Source of the DNA: Microbacterium sp. MYb54
GTDB lineage: Bacteria > Actinomycetota > Actinomycetes > Actinomycetales > Microbacteriaceae
Assembly: GCF_002979515.1 (NCBI RefSeq)
Contig: NZ_PCPA01000006.1
Location: forward strand, 124,001-188,000
DNA length: 64,000 nucleotides
Direction: 5' to 3'
The position numbers were made by a program, and so were the translations under genes. Positions 17,701 through 27,501 of the stretch are shown here, in pieces (the stretch's first letter is position 1; each line of letters starts with the position of its first letter). Under the pieces are notes generated by a model, which did no database searches, had not been told where the DNA came from, and worked only from the letters and a program-made list of their open reading frames with translations.

Positions 17701-17850
17701 TCAGGCGGGTGTCGCTCCGATCGAGGGGAGGCGCTCGTGCGCTCCCCGGATCACGAAGGCGACGACGGCGAGCCCGACGATGCCGATGAGCACCTACACC
17801 ACGAGGCCGATCCAGACCCGTGGGGCGACCCGGAGCGGGGAAGCCGTCAC
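17701..17850 (-). pseudogene. small membrane-protein ORF broken by an in-frame TAG
   Basis: A 50-codon frame begins with a GTG overlapping the stop of the CPBP protease (GTGA) and ends at 17701. Codon 19 is TAG (17794-17796, read on the minus strand). On both sides the frame reads as one hydrophobic helix: VWIGLVV before the stop and VLIGIVGLAVVAFVIRG after it. The coupling overlap and the continuous helix suggest a once-intact 49-residue membrane protein with a nonsense mutation, or a sequencing error. Confidence 0.5.
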
Positions 17851-18674
17851 GCGGAACGCTCCTCGGAGAAGGAGGGCTGCGCTTCCCCGACGCGGCCGCG
17901 GATGAAGAAGATCAGCACCGCGGCAGCGGCGATGACGGCGATGTTGCCGAGACCGGCGATACCCGTGAGTGCGCCTTCTGCGGGATACGCGGTCTGCAGG
18001 AAGATGCTCGGGTCGGTGCTGGCGTGCAGGAGGATCGGCGCGATGATCGTCCCCGTGACGCGAAGCGCCAGGTACATCAGGATGCCGAATGCGAAGGTGT
18101 AGACGATCTGGAACGCGGTTGCGAGCAGCGGCTGTCCGTTCAGGAGGTTGCCGGCATGCAGGGCGGCGAAGAGCGTCGCCGAGATCACCGCGACGACGAT
18201 CTCGCGGTAGCCGGCCTTGCGCATCAGGTTGACGACGAGGCCACGCGTGAGGACTTCCTCGGTGAATCCGATGAGAAGACCGGCGAGAAGCCAGGTGAGG
18301 ACCACGTCGAAGCCGGCCTTGCCGTAGTCGATCGTCGCGAACCGCAGGATGTTGAACAGCAGCACGACGACGATGGCGATCCACATCCACCCGCGACCGG
18401 TGATCGGCTGTCGAGCGAAGAGCTGCCGCCACCAGCCGACCGAGAGGGTGAAGGCGGTCAGGACGATGGCGCCCAGGAGCTCGGGCAGCACATAGAACAC
18501 GGCGATGCCGGCCGCGCTCGCCGGTTCCTCGATCTGCACGGCCAGAGGAGTCAAAAGCAGTGAGAGCAGCTGGAAGAGGATGAAGTACACGGCGGTGAGC
18601 AGGAGCGCCCTCCACCAGCCGCCCTTCTCCCAGAAGCGCTTCCAGAACGTGGGGGCGGTCGCGGGTGCAGACAT
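17847..18674 (-). CDS. CPBP family intramembrane glutamic endopeptidase
   Basis: 275 residues, about eight membrane segments. The signature of the CAAX-protease and bacteriocin-processing (CPBP/Abi) family is present: EExxxR at 139-144 (TEEVLTRG), His173 in the second motif (LFAALHAGN) and His217 in the third (LLHAST). Rce1-type enzymes cleave membrane-embedded substrates. The bacterial role here is unknown; immunity to peptides, protein secretion and signalling are known alternatives. TGGAG lies 6 bases before the ATG. A small broken ORF overlaps its stop. Confidence 0.9.
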   Translation of the reverse strand: MSAPATAPTFWKRFWEKGGWWRALLLTAVYFILFQLLSLLLTPLAVQIEEPASAAGIAVFYVLPELLGAIVLTAFTLSVGWWRQLFARQPITGRGWMWIAIVVVLLFNILRFATIDYGKAGFDVVLTWLLAGLLIGFTEEVLTRGLVVNLMRKAGYREIVVAVISATLFAALHAGNLLNGQPLLATAFQIVYTFAFGILMYLALRVTGTIIAPILLHASTDPSIFLQTAYPAEGALTGIAGLGNIAVIAAAAVLIFFIRGRVGEAQPSFSEERSA

Positions 18675-18779
18675 GGGGAACTCCAGACTGTCGGCGGGTG
18701 GGGGCGGCCGACTACCCGTCAGTTTGGCGCACGGCGGCGGGCGGTGTCCATCCGGAAAATCTGGGGAGTGTCGGAGGTG

Positions 18780-19079
18780 TCACCCACGGAATCCCTTCGA
18801 GCCGCGTGCCGGCGGAAGGTGCGGGATCGGGATCGGACGCGTGGCGCGCGAGGTGTCCTGGAACGTTCGAACGGCGTCGAGGACATCGCCGGCGGAGGAG
18901 TAGCGCAGCGCGAGCGGAAGGTCGCGCCGCCATAGGACTTCGACCTCGGTCGGGGCATCCTCGAAGATCGTGCAGACGACTCTGCGGTGGTCGTTTTCGG
19001 GGTACTGCAGATCGTGGATCGCCCAGTCGGTCGGGCTGACCTCCACCAACGTGAACCTCCGATGTGGATCGTGCTCCAT
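18780..19079 (-). CDS. conserved hypothetical protein, about 99 residues
   Basis: The protein starts MEHDPHRRF and has alternating beta-type stretches (RRFTLVEVS, RRVVCTIFE, EVEVLWRRD) followed by a helix and a proline-rich tail, with no membrane segment or known motif. AGGAG lies 4 bases before the ATG at 19079; the adjacent ATG at 19082 would be too close to it. The frame extends 60 codons further upstream into the MFS terminator region, which looks non-coding. It seems a small soluble protein common in Microbacteriaceae; function unknown. Confidence 0.6.
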   Translation of the reverse strand: MEHDPHRRFTLVEVSPTDWAIHDLQYPENDHRRVVCTIFEDAPTEVEVLWRRDLPLALRYSSAGDVLDAVRTFQDTSRATRPIPIPHLPPARGSKGFRG

Positions 19080-19149
19080 CATTCTCCTAGCTGTCCCCAC
19101 GGTGAATGATGATCGATCCGTCCGCCGAAAGGGAGCCCCTTGACAGATC

Positions 19150-19183
19150 GAGGCCCCCACCCCAGGGAAGGGGTGGAGGCCTC
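19150..19183 (-). terminator. hairpin after the MFS transporter gene
   Basis: GAGGCCCCCACCCC and GGGGTGGAGGCCTC form a long, nearly perfect GC-rich stem around AGGGAA, 5 bases after the MFS stop. There is no T run on either strand, so it is a terminator-like hairpin, not a classic one. Confidence 0.6.
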
Positions 19184-19188
19184 GGTCG

Positions 19189-20856
<1,668 letters not shown>

Positions 20857-21468
20857 TCAGTGGTCTTTCTGTGACGGTGCGTAGAGGGAGCGAGCGAGCT
20901 CGAGGCGTCGGGTGATGAGGTCGGCGAACGGCTCGGTGGACTGGTGGTGCAGGAGCTGGTCCATGCTCATGCGGACCAGCGCGCCGACGGTGTGCACGAT
21001 CACCTCTGCCCGGAGCTCGGCGTCAGGGGCGTCGTCGGTGCGGCGCAGGATCAACCCCACGTCACGTCGCTCGTTCTTCGCGAGCTGCTCGAAGGCGGCT
21101 TTCACCAGCCGAGGCTCCTGCTCGATCACGGCGAACAGGGCCGGAGCGTCCTCGACCGGGTTGAAGAGCTCGAACCTGCGGATCGTCAACTGGATGAAGT
21201 CGTCGAGGAGGTCTCCGTGCTCGGTGGCGAACTCCTCTTCGAGTGCCTCTTGCCGGGAGTCGATCGTCGCGAACCCGAAGACCGCGTTCTCTTTGCTCTC
21301 GAAGTAGTTGAAGAACGTGCGCCGGGACACTCCGACCTCGCTGCACAACTCCTCGATCGTGAACCCGGCGAAGCCCAGCTCGGTGGTGAGGCGGCGGGCG
21401 GTGTCGGTGAGTGCACGAGACGTCTCGCGCTTGCGCTGCTCTCGCAGTGAATCTGCACTGTCGCTCAT
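20857..21468 (-). CDS. TetR family transcriptional regulator
   Basis: 203 residues with an N-terminal TetR HTH (about 20-66, core SEVGVSRRTFFNYFESKE) and a helical ligand domain. The start at 21468 is chosen because the HTH begins soon after and because an 18-bp palindrome abuts the codon; the longer frame (to 21669) would run through that operator. No Shine-Dalgarno sequence is seen, so the transcript may be leaderless. It most likely represses itself and the MFS pump that follows directly. Confidence 0.9.
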   Translation of the reverse strand: MSDSADSLREQRKRETSRALTDTARRLTTELGFAGFTIEELCSEVGVSRRTFFNYFESKENAVFGFATIDSRQEALEEEFATEHGDLLDDFIQLTIRRFELFNPVEDAPALFAVIEQEPRLVKAAFEQLAKNERRDVGLILRRTDDAPDAELRAEVIVHTVGALVRMSMDQLLHHQSTEPFADLITRRLELARSLYAPSQKDH

Positions 21469-21469
21469 G

Positions 21470-21505
21470 GAGTGCAATATTGCACTCTTAACCTTGGAGT
21501 GCACT
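21470..21505 (-). promoter_or_regulatory. TetR operator: perfect 18-bp palindrome plus second half-site
   Basis: GAGTGCAATATTGCACTC (21470-21487) is a perfect palindrome one base upstream of the TetR start codon. A related GAGTGCACT follows at 21497-21505. On the minus strand CAATAT inside the palindrome lies 8 bases before the ATG and could be the -10 box. Bound TetR would then cover the promoter. Confidence 0.75.
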
Positions 21506-21646
21506 GAGAGCGACTCATGGCACCTGCTCGAAGATTTCTTTCGATCAATCTGTGACATTCGCCGTCCGGCATCCGTCCTAGTGATGGCGTCGCCGACCGC
21601 GACCTGCGTCCGCACTGCGGGCGGCATACGGATGAAGGAGCTCACG

Positions 21647-22087
21647 ATGGCGAACACGACGGATGGCACTCAGCCCGAGATCCAGGTCGTCGCCCCGCTG
21701 CAGGGGGCTGCAGTGGGAACGACCACGATCGAGGATGCGGTGGTCGCGAAGATCGCCGGCATCGCCGCGCGTGACGTCAGTGGGGTCCACGCGCTCGGCG
21801 GGGGTGCCGCGCGTATGGTGGGCGCTATTCGGGATGCGCTCAACACGACCGACCTCTCGCAGGGGATCAGTGTCGCGGTCGGCGAAGCACAGATCACGGT
21901 CGACGTCACCATCGTCGCCGAGTACCCGGTCTCGCTGCAGAAGGTCGCGGACGACGTTCGCGCGGCCATCCATCGAGACATGGTCGAGCTGGTCGGGGTG
22001 GCCGCGGTCGAGGTGAACGTCACCATCGACGACGTGCACGTCCCCTCGGACGACGAGGACGACACGGACGAGGCGCCGACTGCATAG
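21647..22087 (+). CDS. Asp23/Gls24 family envelope stress response protein
   Basis: 146 residues. The Asp23/Gls24 domain spans about 20-125 (TTIEDAVVAKIAGIAARDVSG, then the helix-strand pattern around EYPVSLQKVADDVRAAI) and ends in an acidic tail. Asp23 proteins lie under the membrane and are produced under cell-envelope or alkaline stress. AAGGAG lies 7 bases before the ATG. It opens a five-gene stress block with CsbD, a sigma factor and two further Gls24-like proteins. Confidence 0.88.
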   Translation: MANTTDGTQPEIQVVAPLQGAAVGTTTIEDAVVAKIAGIAARDVSGVHALGGGAARMVGAIRDALNTTDLSQGISVAVGEAQITVDVTIVAEYPVSLQKVADDVRAAIHRDMVELVGVAAVEVNVTIDDVHVPSDDEDDTDEAPTA

Positions 22088-22145
22088 ACGCCTCGTCGAG
22101 GACTCGGCCCCGAGACCCGGGGCCGGTATGGGAGAAGGAGAAGCC

Positions 22146-22319
22146 ATGAGCGCTGAAGACAAGATCAAGGCCGCAGCGGAGAAGGTCGCCGGCAAGGCGA
22201 AGGAGACCGTCGGCAAGGTCGTCAACGACGACAAGCTCGTCGCCGAGGGCAAGGCGGAGCAGGCCAAGGGCAACGTCCGCGATGCCGCCGAGAACGTGAA
22301 GGATGCGTTCAAGAAGTGA
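22146..22319 (+). CDS. CsbD family stress protein
   Basis: 57 residues, the usual CsbD length, made of charged Lys/Glu/Ala helices with the family pattern KIKAAAEKVAGKAKETVGK followed by a second repeat. CsbD proteins are general-stress (sigma-B regulated in Bacillus) proteins of unknown mechanism. GAAGGAG lies 6 bases upstream. It is 58 bases after the Gls24 gene and ends in a strong terminator hairpin. Confidence 0.92.
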   Translation: MSAEDKIKAAAEKVAGKAKETVGKVVNDDKLVAEGKAEQAKGNVRDAAENVKDAFKK

Positions 22320-22326
22320 TGAGGCG

Positions 22327-22353
22327 GGGGAGAGGCCCGTGCGGCCTCTCCCC
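22327..22353 (+). terminator. terminator hairpin after CsbD
   Basis: GGGGAGAGGCC and GGCCTCTCCCC form an 11-bp perfect stem with a CGTGC loop, 7 bases after the CsbD stop. Only a short pyrimidine tail follows. It separates the Gls24-CsbD unit from the sigma-factor unit. Confidence 0.7.
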
Positions 22354-22441
22354 GATCTCTCACAGGTGCGTGAGAAATGATCCGATCCGGTGGGGCATCT
22401 GTTCCGAATCTCTCTGGAGATCGGATCGAGGGGTGGGGTAG

Positions 22442-23008
22442 ATGGAAGACCAACGCTTTCGCACAGCGCTCGAGCAGGCGGACGACGGGATCGTCGCCGG
22501 TCGGGCGATGGACGGCGACGTCGAGGCGTTCGCGGTCCTCGTGCGCCGGTACACGCCCATGATGCGCGCGTACACGCAGCGGATGCTGAATGCATCGGCC
22601 GACGTCGACGACATCGTGCAGGAATCGTTCGTCACCGCCTGGCAGCGGTTCGGCGAACTCGAAGACCCGGCCAAGGTCAAGAGCTGGCTGATGAGGATCG
22701 TCAGTCGGAAGGCGGTGGATCGCATCCGTGCGATCCGCCCGGCGGTGGACATCGACTCGATCGACCGTCCCGCCCCGCTGCATGCCTCGCCGACCGCGGT
22801 CGTCGAGGCGCGAGCGAGTGTCGCCGCCCTCGGAGCCGCGCTTCGCGAGCTGCCGGATGCGCAGCGCGAATGCTGGGTGCTGCGCGAGATCGGCGGGTAC
22901 TCCTACGAGGAGATCTCCGAGGAACTCGACATCCCCGTCTCGACCGCGCGCGGGCTGCTCGCCCGGGCCCGAAAATACATGATCGTACGGATGGAGGAGT
23001 GGCGATGA
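22442..23008 (+). CDS. ECF-type RNA polymerase sigma factor
   Basis: 188 residues. Sigma region 2 spans about 30-100 (YTPMMRAYTQRMLNASADVDDIVQESF, with the DxxDDxVQE core) and region 4 spans about 125-180 (LRELPDAQRECWVLREIGGYSYEEISEEL). Region 3 is missing, as in ECF factors. The start codon ATG at 22442 follows GGGGTAG. The stop overlaps the start of the next gene, which would normally be an anti-sigma factor but here carries a Gls24-like domain. It probably drives its own block and other envelope-stress genes. Confidence 0.93.
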   Translation: MEDQRFRTALEQADDGIVAGRAMDGDVEAFAVLVRRYTPMMRAYTQRMLNASADVDDIVQESFVTAWQRFGELEDPAKVKSWLMRIVSRKAVDRIRAIRPAVDIDSIDRPAPLHASPTAVVEARASVAALGAALRELPDAQRECWVLREIGGYSYEEISEELDIPVSTARGLLARARKYMIVRMEEWR

Positions 23009-23625
23009 CCGACGAGAGAGACACACCTGACGTCCGCCGGCTCGGCCTGGAACCGACCGATCTCGACGGGCACACGCTCGACGAGCTCACCGACTATCTC
23101 GACGCGGGGCGACAGCCCGCCGATCGTTCGATCGACGAGTCGCCCGGCTGCCAGCTGGCGCTGGACGCACTGACCCGGCTGCAAGGGCTCGGCGCTGAGC
23201 TCATCGCCGCGGAAGCTGCCGCCGAACCCGCGGTCGACGAGAACTGGGTCGATCGCATCCTCAGTGGCATCGCGATGGATGCCCGCGCCGGAAGGCGCAT
23301 CCCTTTCGGCTCTCCCGACCCGAAGGCGGATCTCGCGATCACCGAGGGAGCCGTGCGCGGTCTCATCCGTTCTGCGGAGAACGCCGTGCCGGGACTCCTC
23401 ATCGGACGGTGCCGACTCGATGGCGACGTGACCCAGCCGGGAACCCCGATCCGGGTAGCGATCGAGGCGAGCGCGCTGCACGGACAGTCGATCCCGAAGG
23501 TCGCCGCTGAGCTGCGAGCCGAGGTGGATCGGGGCCTTCGCGCACACACCGAGTTGAACGTCGTCGCGATCGACATCGCGATCCGAGACATCCGTGAGGT
23601 GTCATCGTGGGCGGGGGAGAGCTGA
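23005..23625 (+). CDS. Gls24-like protein with N-terminal extension, possible sigma-factor partner
   Basis: 206 residues, ATGA overlap with the sigma gene. Residues 1-60 are acidic and include LDELTDYLDAGRQPADRSID, which looks like the N-terminal helix of anti-sigma or zinc-finger-less regulator domains. Residues about 110-200 follow the Asp23/Gls24 pattern (LAITEGAVRGLIRSAENAVPG ... GQSIPKVAAELRAEVDRG ... NVVAIDIAIRDI). No membrane segment is predicted. Placement suggests control of the sigma factor; this is inference from operon structure. Confidence 0.65.
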   Translation: MTDERDTPDVRRLGLEPTDLDGHTLDELTDYLDAGRQPADRSIDESPGCQLALDALTRLQGLGAELIAAEAAAEPAVDENWVDRILSGIAMDARAGRRIPFGSPDPKADLAITEGAVRGLIRSAENAVPGLLIGRCRLDGDVTQPGTPIRVAIEASALHGQSIPKVAAELRAEVDRGLRAHTELNVVAIDIAIRDIREVSSWAGES

Positions 23626-23972
23626 TGGGGACACAAGAGCGCGAAGAGCTCGCAGCGGCGGTCGAAGCGACCCTGCGGTCTACTCCTGGCGTCCGCAGCG
23701 TCTATCGATCCGGTTCGCTGATCTCCAACCTGCTGCGCGTGGGGGCTGAGGCGATCGGCGTTCGCAAGGACGACGAGCCGATCGTCTCGGTGGTCGCGGC
23801 CGGCGACGCAGTGGCGGTGGAAGCGACGCTCGGTGTGGACTCCGGCGCGAGGTCGGCAGACATCCTTCGTGACGTGCACACCGCGATCGATGCGCTGCTG
23901 GGAGCACGAGGCGTGCGGCGGGAGAGCATCACTCTGACCGTCGCACACGTGCAGACCAGCGGCACCTCATGA
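23625..23972 (+). CDS. small Gls24-like protein
   Basis: 115 residues. The start at 23625 overlaps the preceding stop (TGATG) and follows GGGGGAG by 5 bases; a GTG at 23607 would add six residues. The sequence shows two halves, RSVYRSGSLISNLLRVGAEAI and SADILRDVHTAIDALLG ... SITLTVAHVQT, that resemble the strand-helix-strand layout of Asp23/Gls24 proteins. It is the last gene of the sigma-factor operon, ending before a strong bidirectional terminator. Confidence 0.7.
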   Translation: MGTQEREELAAAVEATLRSTPGVRSVYRSGSLISNLLRVGAEAIGVRKDDEPIVSVVAAGDAVAVEATLGVDSGARSADILRDVHTAIDALLGARGVRRESITLTVAHVQTSGTS

Positions 23973-23990
23973 TCCGGTCCTGAAACCACT

Positions 23991-24022
23991 GAGTGCCGCC
24001 GTCCGGGGGGACGGCGGCACTC
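23991..24022. terminator. bidirectional terminator between convergent genes
   Basis: GAGTGCCGCCGTCC and GGACGGCGGCACTC form a 14-bp perfect stem with a GGGG loop, between the last sigma-operon gene (+) and the oxidoreductase (-). GGTCTTCC follows on the plus strand. Confidence 0.85.
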
Positions 24023-24038
24023 GGTCTTCCTGCGGCGA

Positions 24039-24887
24039 TCAGGCGGAGGCGGCGCGCAGCCCTTCGACGAGCGGTGTCGTCGGGCGGCCGATCAGACGTG
24101 CGAGCGTGCCGTCGGTGTCGGCGAGTGCGCCGTTCTTGATGCCGGCGTCGAGCGCAGCGACGAATCCGGCCGTTCCCTCGTCGAGGCCGGCGTCACGGAG
24201 CGCTGCGATCTGGTCTTCGAAGCCGACCGGCACGAAGGAGACCTCGCGACCGGTGACCTCGGCGAAGGCCGCAGCCAGATCGGTGTAGGTCCAGGCGACG
24301 TCGCCGCCCAGTTCGTAGACCTCGCCGATGTGACCGTCTTCCAGCGCCACGACGGCGGCGGCGTCAGCGAAGTCCTTGCGACTGGCCGAGGCGACCCGTC
24401 CTTCGCCGGTGCCGGCGGCGAGTACGCCCGTCTCGGCGGCGCGGGTGAGGTCGGCGGCGTAGTTCTCGGTGTACCAGTTGTTGCGGAGGATCACGGCGGG
24501 CAGACCCGCGGCGGTGATCAGCTCTTCGGTCGCCTTGTGCTCCGGCGCCAGGATCAGGTCGCTCGTGGTCGCCTTGGGGGCGCTCGTGTAGACGAACTTG
24601 GAGATGCCGGCGGCCTTGGCCGCCTCGATGACCGCCTGGTGCTGGGCGACGCGCTGACCGACCTCGGACCCGGATACCAGCACCACGGTATCGATGCCCT
24701 CGACGGCTGCGGAGACCGAGGCGGGGTCGGTGTAGTCGAGGTGCACGACGCGCACGCCGAGATCAGCGGCCTTGGTCGTGTCGCGGGCTCCGGCGACGAT
24801 CGACTGCGGATCGGCTCCGCGCTCGATGAGGCTGGCGATGATGAGGCGTCCGAGGTTGCCGGTCGCGCCGGTGACGAGGATGGTCAT
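24039..24887 (-). CDS. NAD(P)-binding SDR/NmrA-like oxidoreductase (quinone oxidoreductase 2-type)
   Basis: 282 residues starting MTILVTGATGNLG, the dinucleotide-binding motif GATGNLG at 7-13. There is no YxxxK triad, as in atypical NmrA/QOR2-type SDRs that use NADPH to reduce quinones or sense redox state. The start at 24887 follows AAAGGA by 7 bases. It is divergent from an HxlR regulator across a 94-bp region with two operator-like palindromes, a common pairing in which HxlR represses the oxidoreductase until quinone or aldehyde stress. Confidence 0.88.
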   Translation of the reverse strand: MTILVTGATGNLGRLIIASLIERGADPQSIVAGARDTTKAADLGVRVVHLDYTDPASVSAAVEGIDTVVLVSGSEVGQRVAQHQAVIEAAKAAGISKFVYTSAPKATTSDLILAPEHKATEELITAAGLPAVILRNNWYTENYAADLTRAAETGVLAAGTGEGRVASASRKDFADAAAVVALEDGHIGEVYELGGDVAWTYTDLAAAFAEVTGREVSFVPVGFEDQIAALRDAGLDEGTAGFVAALDAGIKNGALADTDGTLARLIGRPTTPLVEGLRAASA

Positions 24888-24950
24888 GAGGGGTCCTTTC
24901 GTAAGTGACATCCTCGACAACCCGCGGCGGGGACTTTAGCATTCCAATCT

Positions 24951-24982
24951 GTGGGTACCCACTTTGGAGTAAGGTACCCACA
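24951..24982. promoter_or_regulatory. pair of HxlR operator sites
   Basis: GTGGGTACCCAC (24951-24962) is a perfect 12-bp palindrome. A second copy of its core, AAGGTACCCAC, lies at 24971-24981 and touches the HxlR start codon at 24982. The centres are about 20 bp apart (two helical turns), which suits binding of two dimers that shut off both divergent genes. Confidence 0.7.
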
Positions 24983-25347
24983 TGACGGTTAGTTTCGCGC
25001 AGATAAAGGAATCCACACCGTTCGTCTTCGATCAGAATTGTGGAACGCGGGTGGTGCTCGACCACATCATGAGCAAGTGGGGCGTGCTGGTGCTCTCGTG
25101 CCTGTCCGACGGCACACATCGTTGGGGCGCGCTGCGTCGTGAGGTCGACGGCATCAGCGAGAAGATGCTCGCCTCGACGCTGCGCACCCTCGTCGACGAC
25201 GGACTCGTGCACCGGGAATCCCTCCCGACCGTGCCCCCGCACGTGGAGTACAGCCTGACCCCGCTCGGGCGAGATCTGATGGAGCGGATGCTGCCCCTGA
25301 TGGAGTGGGTGGCCGACCACGCCGACGGCATGCTCAAAAGACCCTGA
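24982..25347 (+). CDS. HxlR family redox-responsive regulator
   Basis: 121 residues, the usual family length. The winged helix spans about 25-105 and the conserved Cys20 (FDQNCGTR) matches the redox-sensing Cys of YodB/HypR-type regulators. GGAG lies 12 bases upstream of the ATG. It is divergent from the SDR oxidoreductase it most likely represses, and probably also represses itself through the site over its own start. Confidence 0.92.
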   Translation: MTVSFAQIKESTPFVFDQNCGTRVVLDHIMSKWGVLVLSCLSDGTHRWGALRREVDGISEKMLASTLRTLVDDGLVHRESLPTVPPHVEYSLTPLGRDLMERMLPLMEWVADHADGMLKRP

Positions 25348-25410
25348 TTCTGCGGATTCCGTCGTCAGGGCCTGTTCTGGGCTTCGGATTCATGCTGTCG
25401 CAGAAAGCCG

Positions 25411-25440
25411 TTGACGCGATAACCGTGGTGGCTCTACTGT
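25411..25440 (+). promoter_or_regulatory. promoter of the APC permease, probably leaderless
   Basis: TTGACG (25411-25416) and TACTGT (25435-25440) are separated by 18 bases. The ATG of the permease begins 6 bases after the -10 box, so transcription should start at or next to the start codon. Confidence 0.65.
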
Positions 25441-25446
25441 TCTGAC

Positions 25447-26988
25447 ATGGCAGCAACGACGCCGATTCATCTGGAACGACCCGACGGCAAGGGTCTGGCT
25501 GCGGGAACACTGGGACTCTGGGGGTCGACCGTCATCGGTCTGGCCTCGACGGCTCCCGTCTACTCGCTCGTCGCGACCCTCGGCTTCGTGGTGCTCGCGG
25601 TCGGTGCGCAGGCACCGATCGCCTTCATCATCGCCTTCGTGCCGATGCTCCTGATCGCCTTCGCCTATCGGGAGCTCAACAACGCGGTGCCCGATTGCGG
25701 GACGACGTTCACCTGGGGCACCAAGGCCTTCGGCCCCTGGGTCGGATGGATGGGCGGCTGGGGCGTCGCGGTCGCCGGCATGGTCGTGCTCGCCAACCTC
25801 GCCCAGATCGCCTCGGTGTACTTCTGGTCGTTGATCGGCCAAGACCTCGAGAACAACGACTGGCGTGTGGTTCTGGTCGCGGTCGCCTTCATCGCCGCGA
25901 TGACCTGGGTCAGCTGGCGCGGCGTCGAGATCGGCGAACGCATCCAGAACATCCTGCTCGGCATCCAGTACCTCGCTCTCGCGATCTTCGTCGTCACAGC
26001 GCTCTGGCAGTTCTTCGCCGGTACCGCACCGAACCCCACTCCTTTCGACTGGGAGTGGGTGAACCCCTTCGCGTTCACCGACTGGTCGGGCTTCACCGAG
26101 GCCATCCTGCTCGCACTCTTCATCTACTGGGGCTGGGACACCTGCCTCGCCCTCAATGAGGAGACCAAGGACCCCAAGCGCATCCCCGGTCGCGCAGCGC
26201 TGCTGACCACCGTCATCCTGCTGTTCACCTACGTCGCCGTGACGATCGCGGCCATGATGTACGCCGGTCTCGGAGAAGACGGCACGGGCCTCGGCAACGA
26301 GGCGAACGCCGACGACTTCTTCCTCGCGATCAAGGACGGACTGCTCGGCCCGTTCGGCTGGGTGCTCGTGGTGTCGGTGATCATCTCGGCGATCTCGTCG
26401 ACCCAGACCACGATCCTCCCGACGGCCCGCGGCACGCTCGCGATGGGGGTGTACCGGGCTCTGCCCGCCAAGTTCAAAGAAGTGCACCCGACCTTCAAGA
26501 CGCCGTCCTTCTCGACCATCGTGATGGGTGTCGTCGCCACGGTCTACTACGTCGGCATGACCCTGATCAGCGACAACATCCTGCAGGACTCGATCCTGTC
26601 GCTGGGCCTCGCGATCGCGTTCTACTACGCCATCACCGGCTTCGCGTGCGTCTGGTATTTCCGGAAGGACCTGACGAACTCCGCCCGCGAGTTCTTCTTC
26701 AAGGGCCTGTTCCCACTGCTGGGCGGTCTCATGCTGGCGTGGGCGTTCATCCAGTCCGCGATCGACATGTGGGACGTCGACTACGGATACACGGTCCTGT
26801 TCGGCATCGGCGGCACTTTCGTGATCGGCGTCGGCTCGCTGGCGTTCGGCCTGGTGCTGATGTTCGTCTGGTACCTGTTCCCGCGGTCGAAGCGGTTCTT
26901 CCGCGGCGAGAGCCTGAACCGCGAGACCCAGGTGATGGTGCCGGATGAGCCCGCCGTGACGATCCGCTCGATCGACGGAGGCATCTGA
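25447..26988 (+). CDS. APC family amino-acid/amine permease
   Basis: 513 residues with about 12 membrane helices. Helix 1 carries [19 protein letters not shown], the unwound substrate-binding stretch of amino acid-polyamine-organocation transporters. A long loop with FDWEWVNPF precedes a helix with [22 protein letters not shown], the conserved cytoplasmic loop of the family. The C-terminal 35 residues are charged and cytoplasmic. The substrate is not predictable. The next gene follows after 2 bases, so an RraA-fold protein is co-transcribed. Confidence 0.92.
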   Translation: MAATTPIHLERPDGKGLAAGTLGLWGSTVIGLASTAPVYSLVATLGFVVLAVGAQAPIAFIIAFVPMLLIAFAYRELNNAVPDCGTTFTWGTKAFGPWVGWMGGWGVAVAGMVVLANLAQIASVYFWSLIGQDLENNDWRVVLVAVAFIAAMTWVSWRGVEIGERIQNILLGIQYLALAIFVVTALWQFFAGTAPNPTPFDWEWVNPFAFTDWSGFTEAILLALFIYWGWDTCLALNEETKDPKRIPGRAALLTTVILLFTYVAVTIAAMMYAGLGEDGTGLGNEANADDFFLAIKDGLLGPFGWVLVVSVIISAISSTQTTILPTARGTLAMGVYRALPAKFKEVHPTFKTPSFSTIVMGVVATVYYVGMTLISDNILQDSILSLGLAIAFYYAITGFACVWYFRKDLTNSAREFFFKGLFPLLGGLMLAWAFIQSAIDMWDVDYGYTVLFGIGGTFVIGVGSLAFGLVLMFVWYLFPRSKRFFRGESLNRETQVMVPDEPAVTIRSIDGGI

Positions 26989-26990
26989 GG

Positions 26991-27458
26991 ATGCCGGTCG
27001 CCACTGCCGACCTGTACGACGAACTCGAAGAGGGAATCCAGTCGCTCTCGCTGCAGCTGCGCTCGTTCGGGCAGCGGCCGGCGTTCGACGGTCCGATCCG
27101 CACCGTCCGCTGCTTCGAGGACAACGCGCTGGTGAAGTCCGTGCTGGCCTCGCCCGGCGAGGGCGCCGTACTCGTCGTCGATGGGGGAGGGTCGCTGGAA
27201 AGAGCGCTCATGGGCGACATGATCGCCGCCTCGGCGGTGGCGAACGGCTGGGCGGGCGTCGTCATCAACGGGGCGGTCCGCGACCGGGTCGCGATCGATG
27301 CGCTCGACCTCGGGGTCAAGGCCTTGGGCACCAATCCGCGCAAGAGCACGAGGCTCGGCGCCGGCGAGGTAGATGTCACGCTCGTGATCGGGGGAGTGGT
27401 GTTCCGGCCCGGTGCGCACCTGTACAGCGACGAAGACGGGATCCTCGTCGAACACTGA
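26991..27458 (+). CDS. rraA: RraA family protein (ribonuclease activity regulator / HMG aldolase fold)
   Basis: 155 residues, full family length, with the Gly-rich motif [18 protein letters not shown] and the conserved [10 protein letters not shown]. RraA in E. coli inhibits RNase E. Many family members instead are class II 4-hydroxy-4-methyl-2-oxoglutarate aldolases that need a metal held by the G-x20-R-D-x2 motif; here [10 protein letters not shown] gives Arg-Asp as expected. Actinobacteria have RNase E/G, so either role is possible. It is coupled to the APC permease (2-base gap). Confidence 0.85.
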   Translation: MPVATADLYDELEEGIQSLSLQLRSFGQRPAFDGPIRTVRCFEDNALVKSVLASPGEGAVLVVDGGGSLERALMGDMIAASAVANGWAGVVINGAVRDRVAIDALDLGVKALGTNPRKSTRLGAGEVDVTLVIGGVVFRPGAHLYSDEDGILVEH

Positions 27459-27501
27459 GGGTCGCCCGGTGGGGTGGGGGTGCTTGTCCTAGGCTTGCTC
27501 C

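Noticed and set aside
21469..21669. N-terminal extension of the TetR protein
   Set aside because: It would translate through the 18-bp operator and has no TetR-like sequence; the HTH begins soon after Met at 21468.
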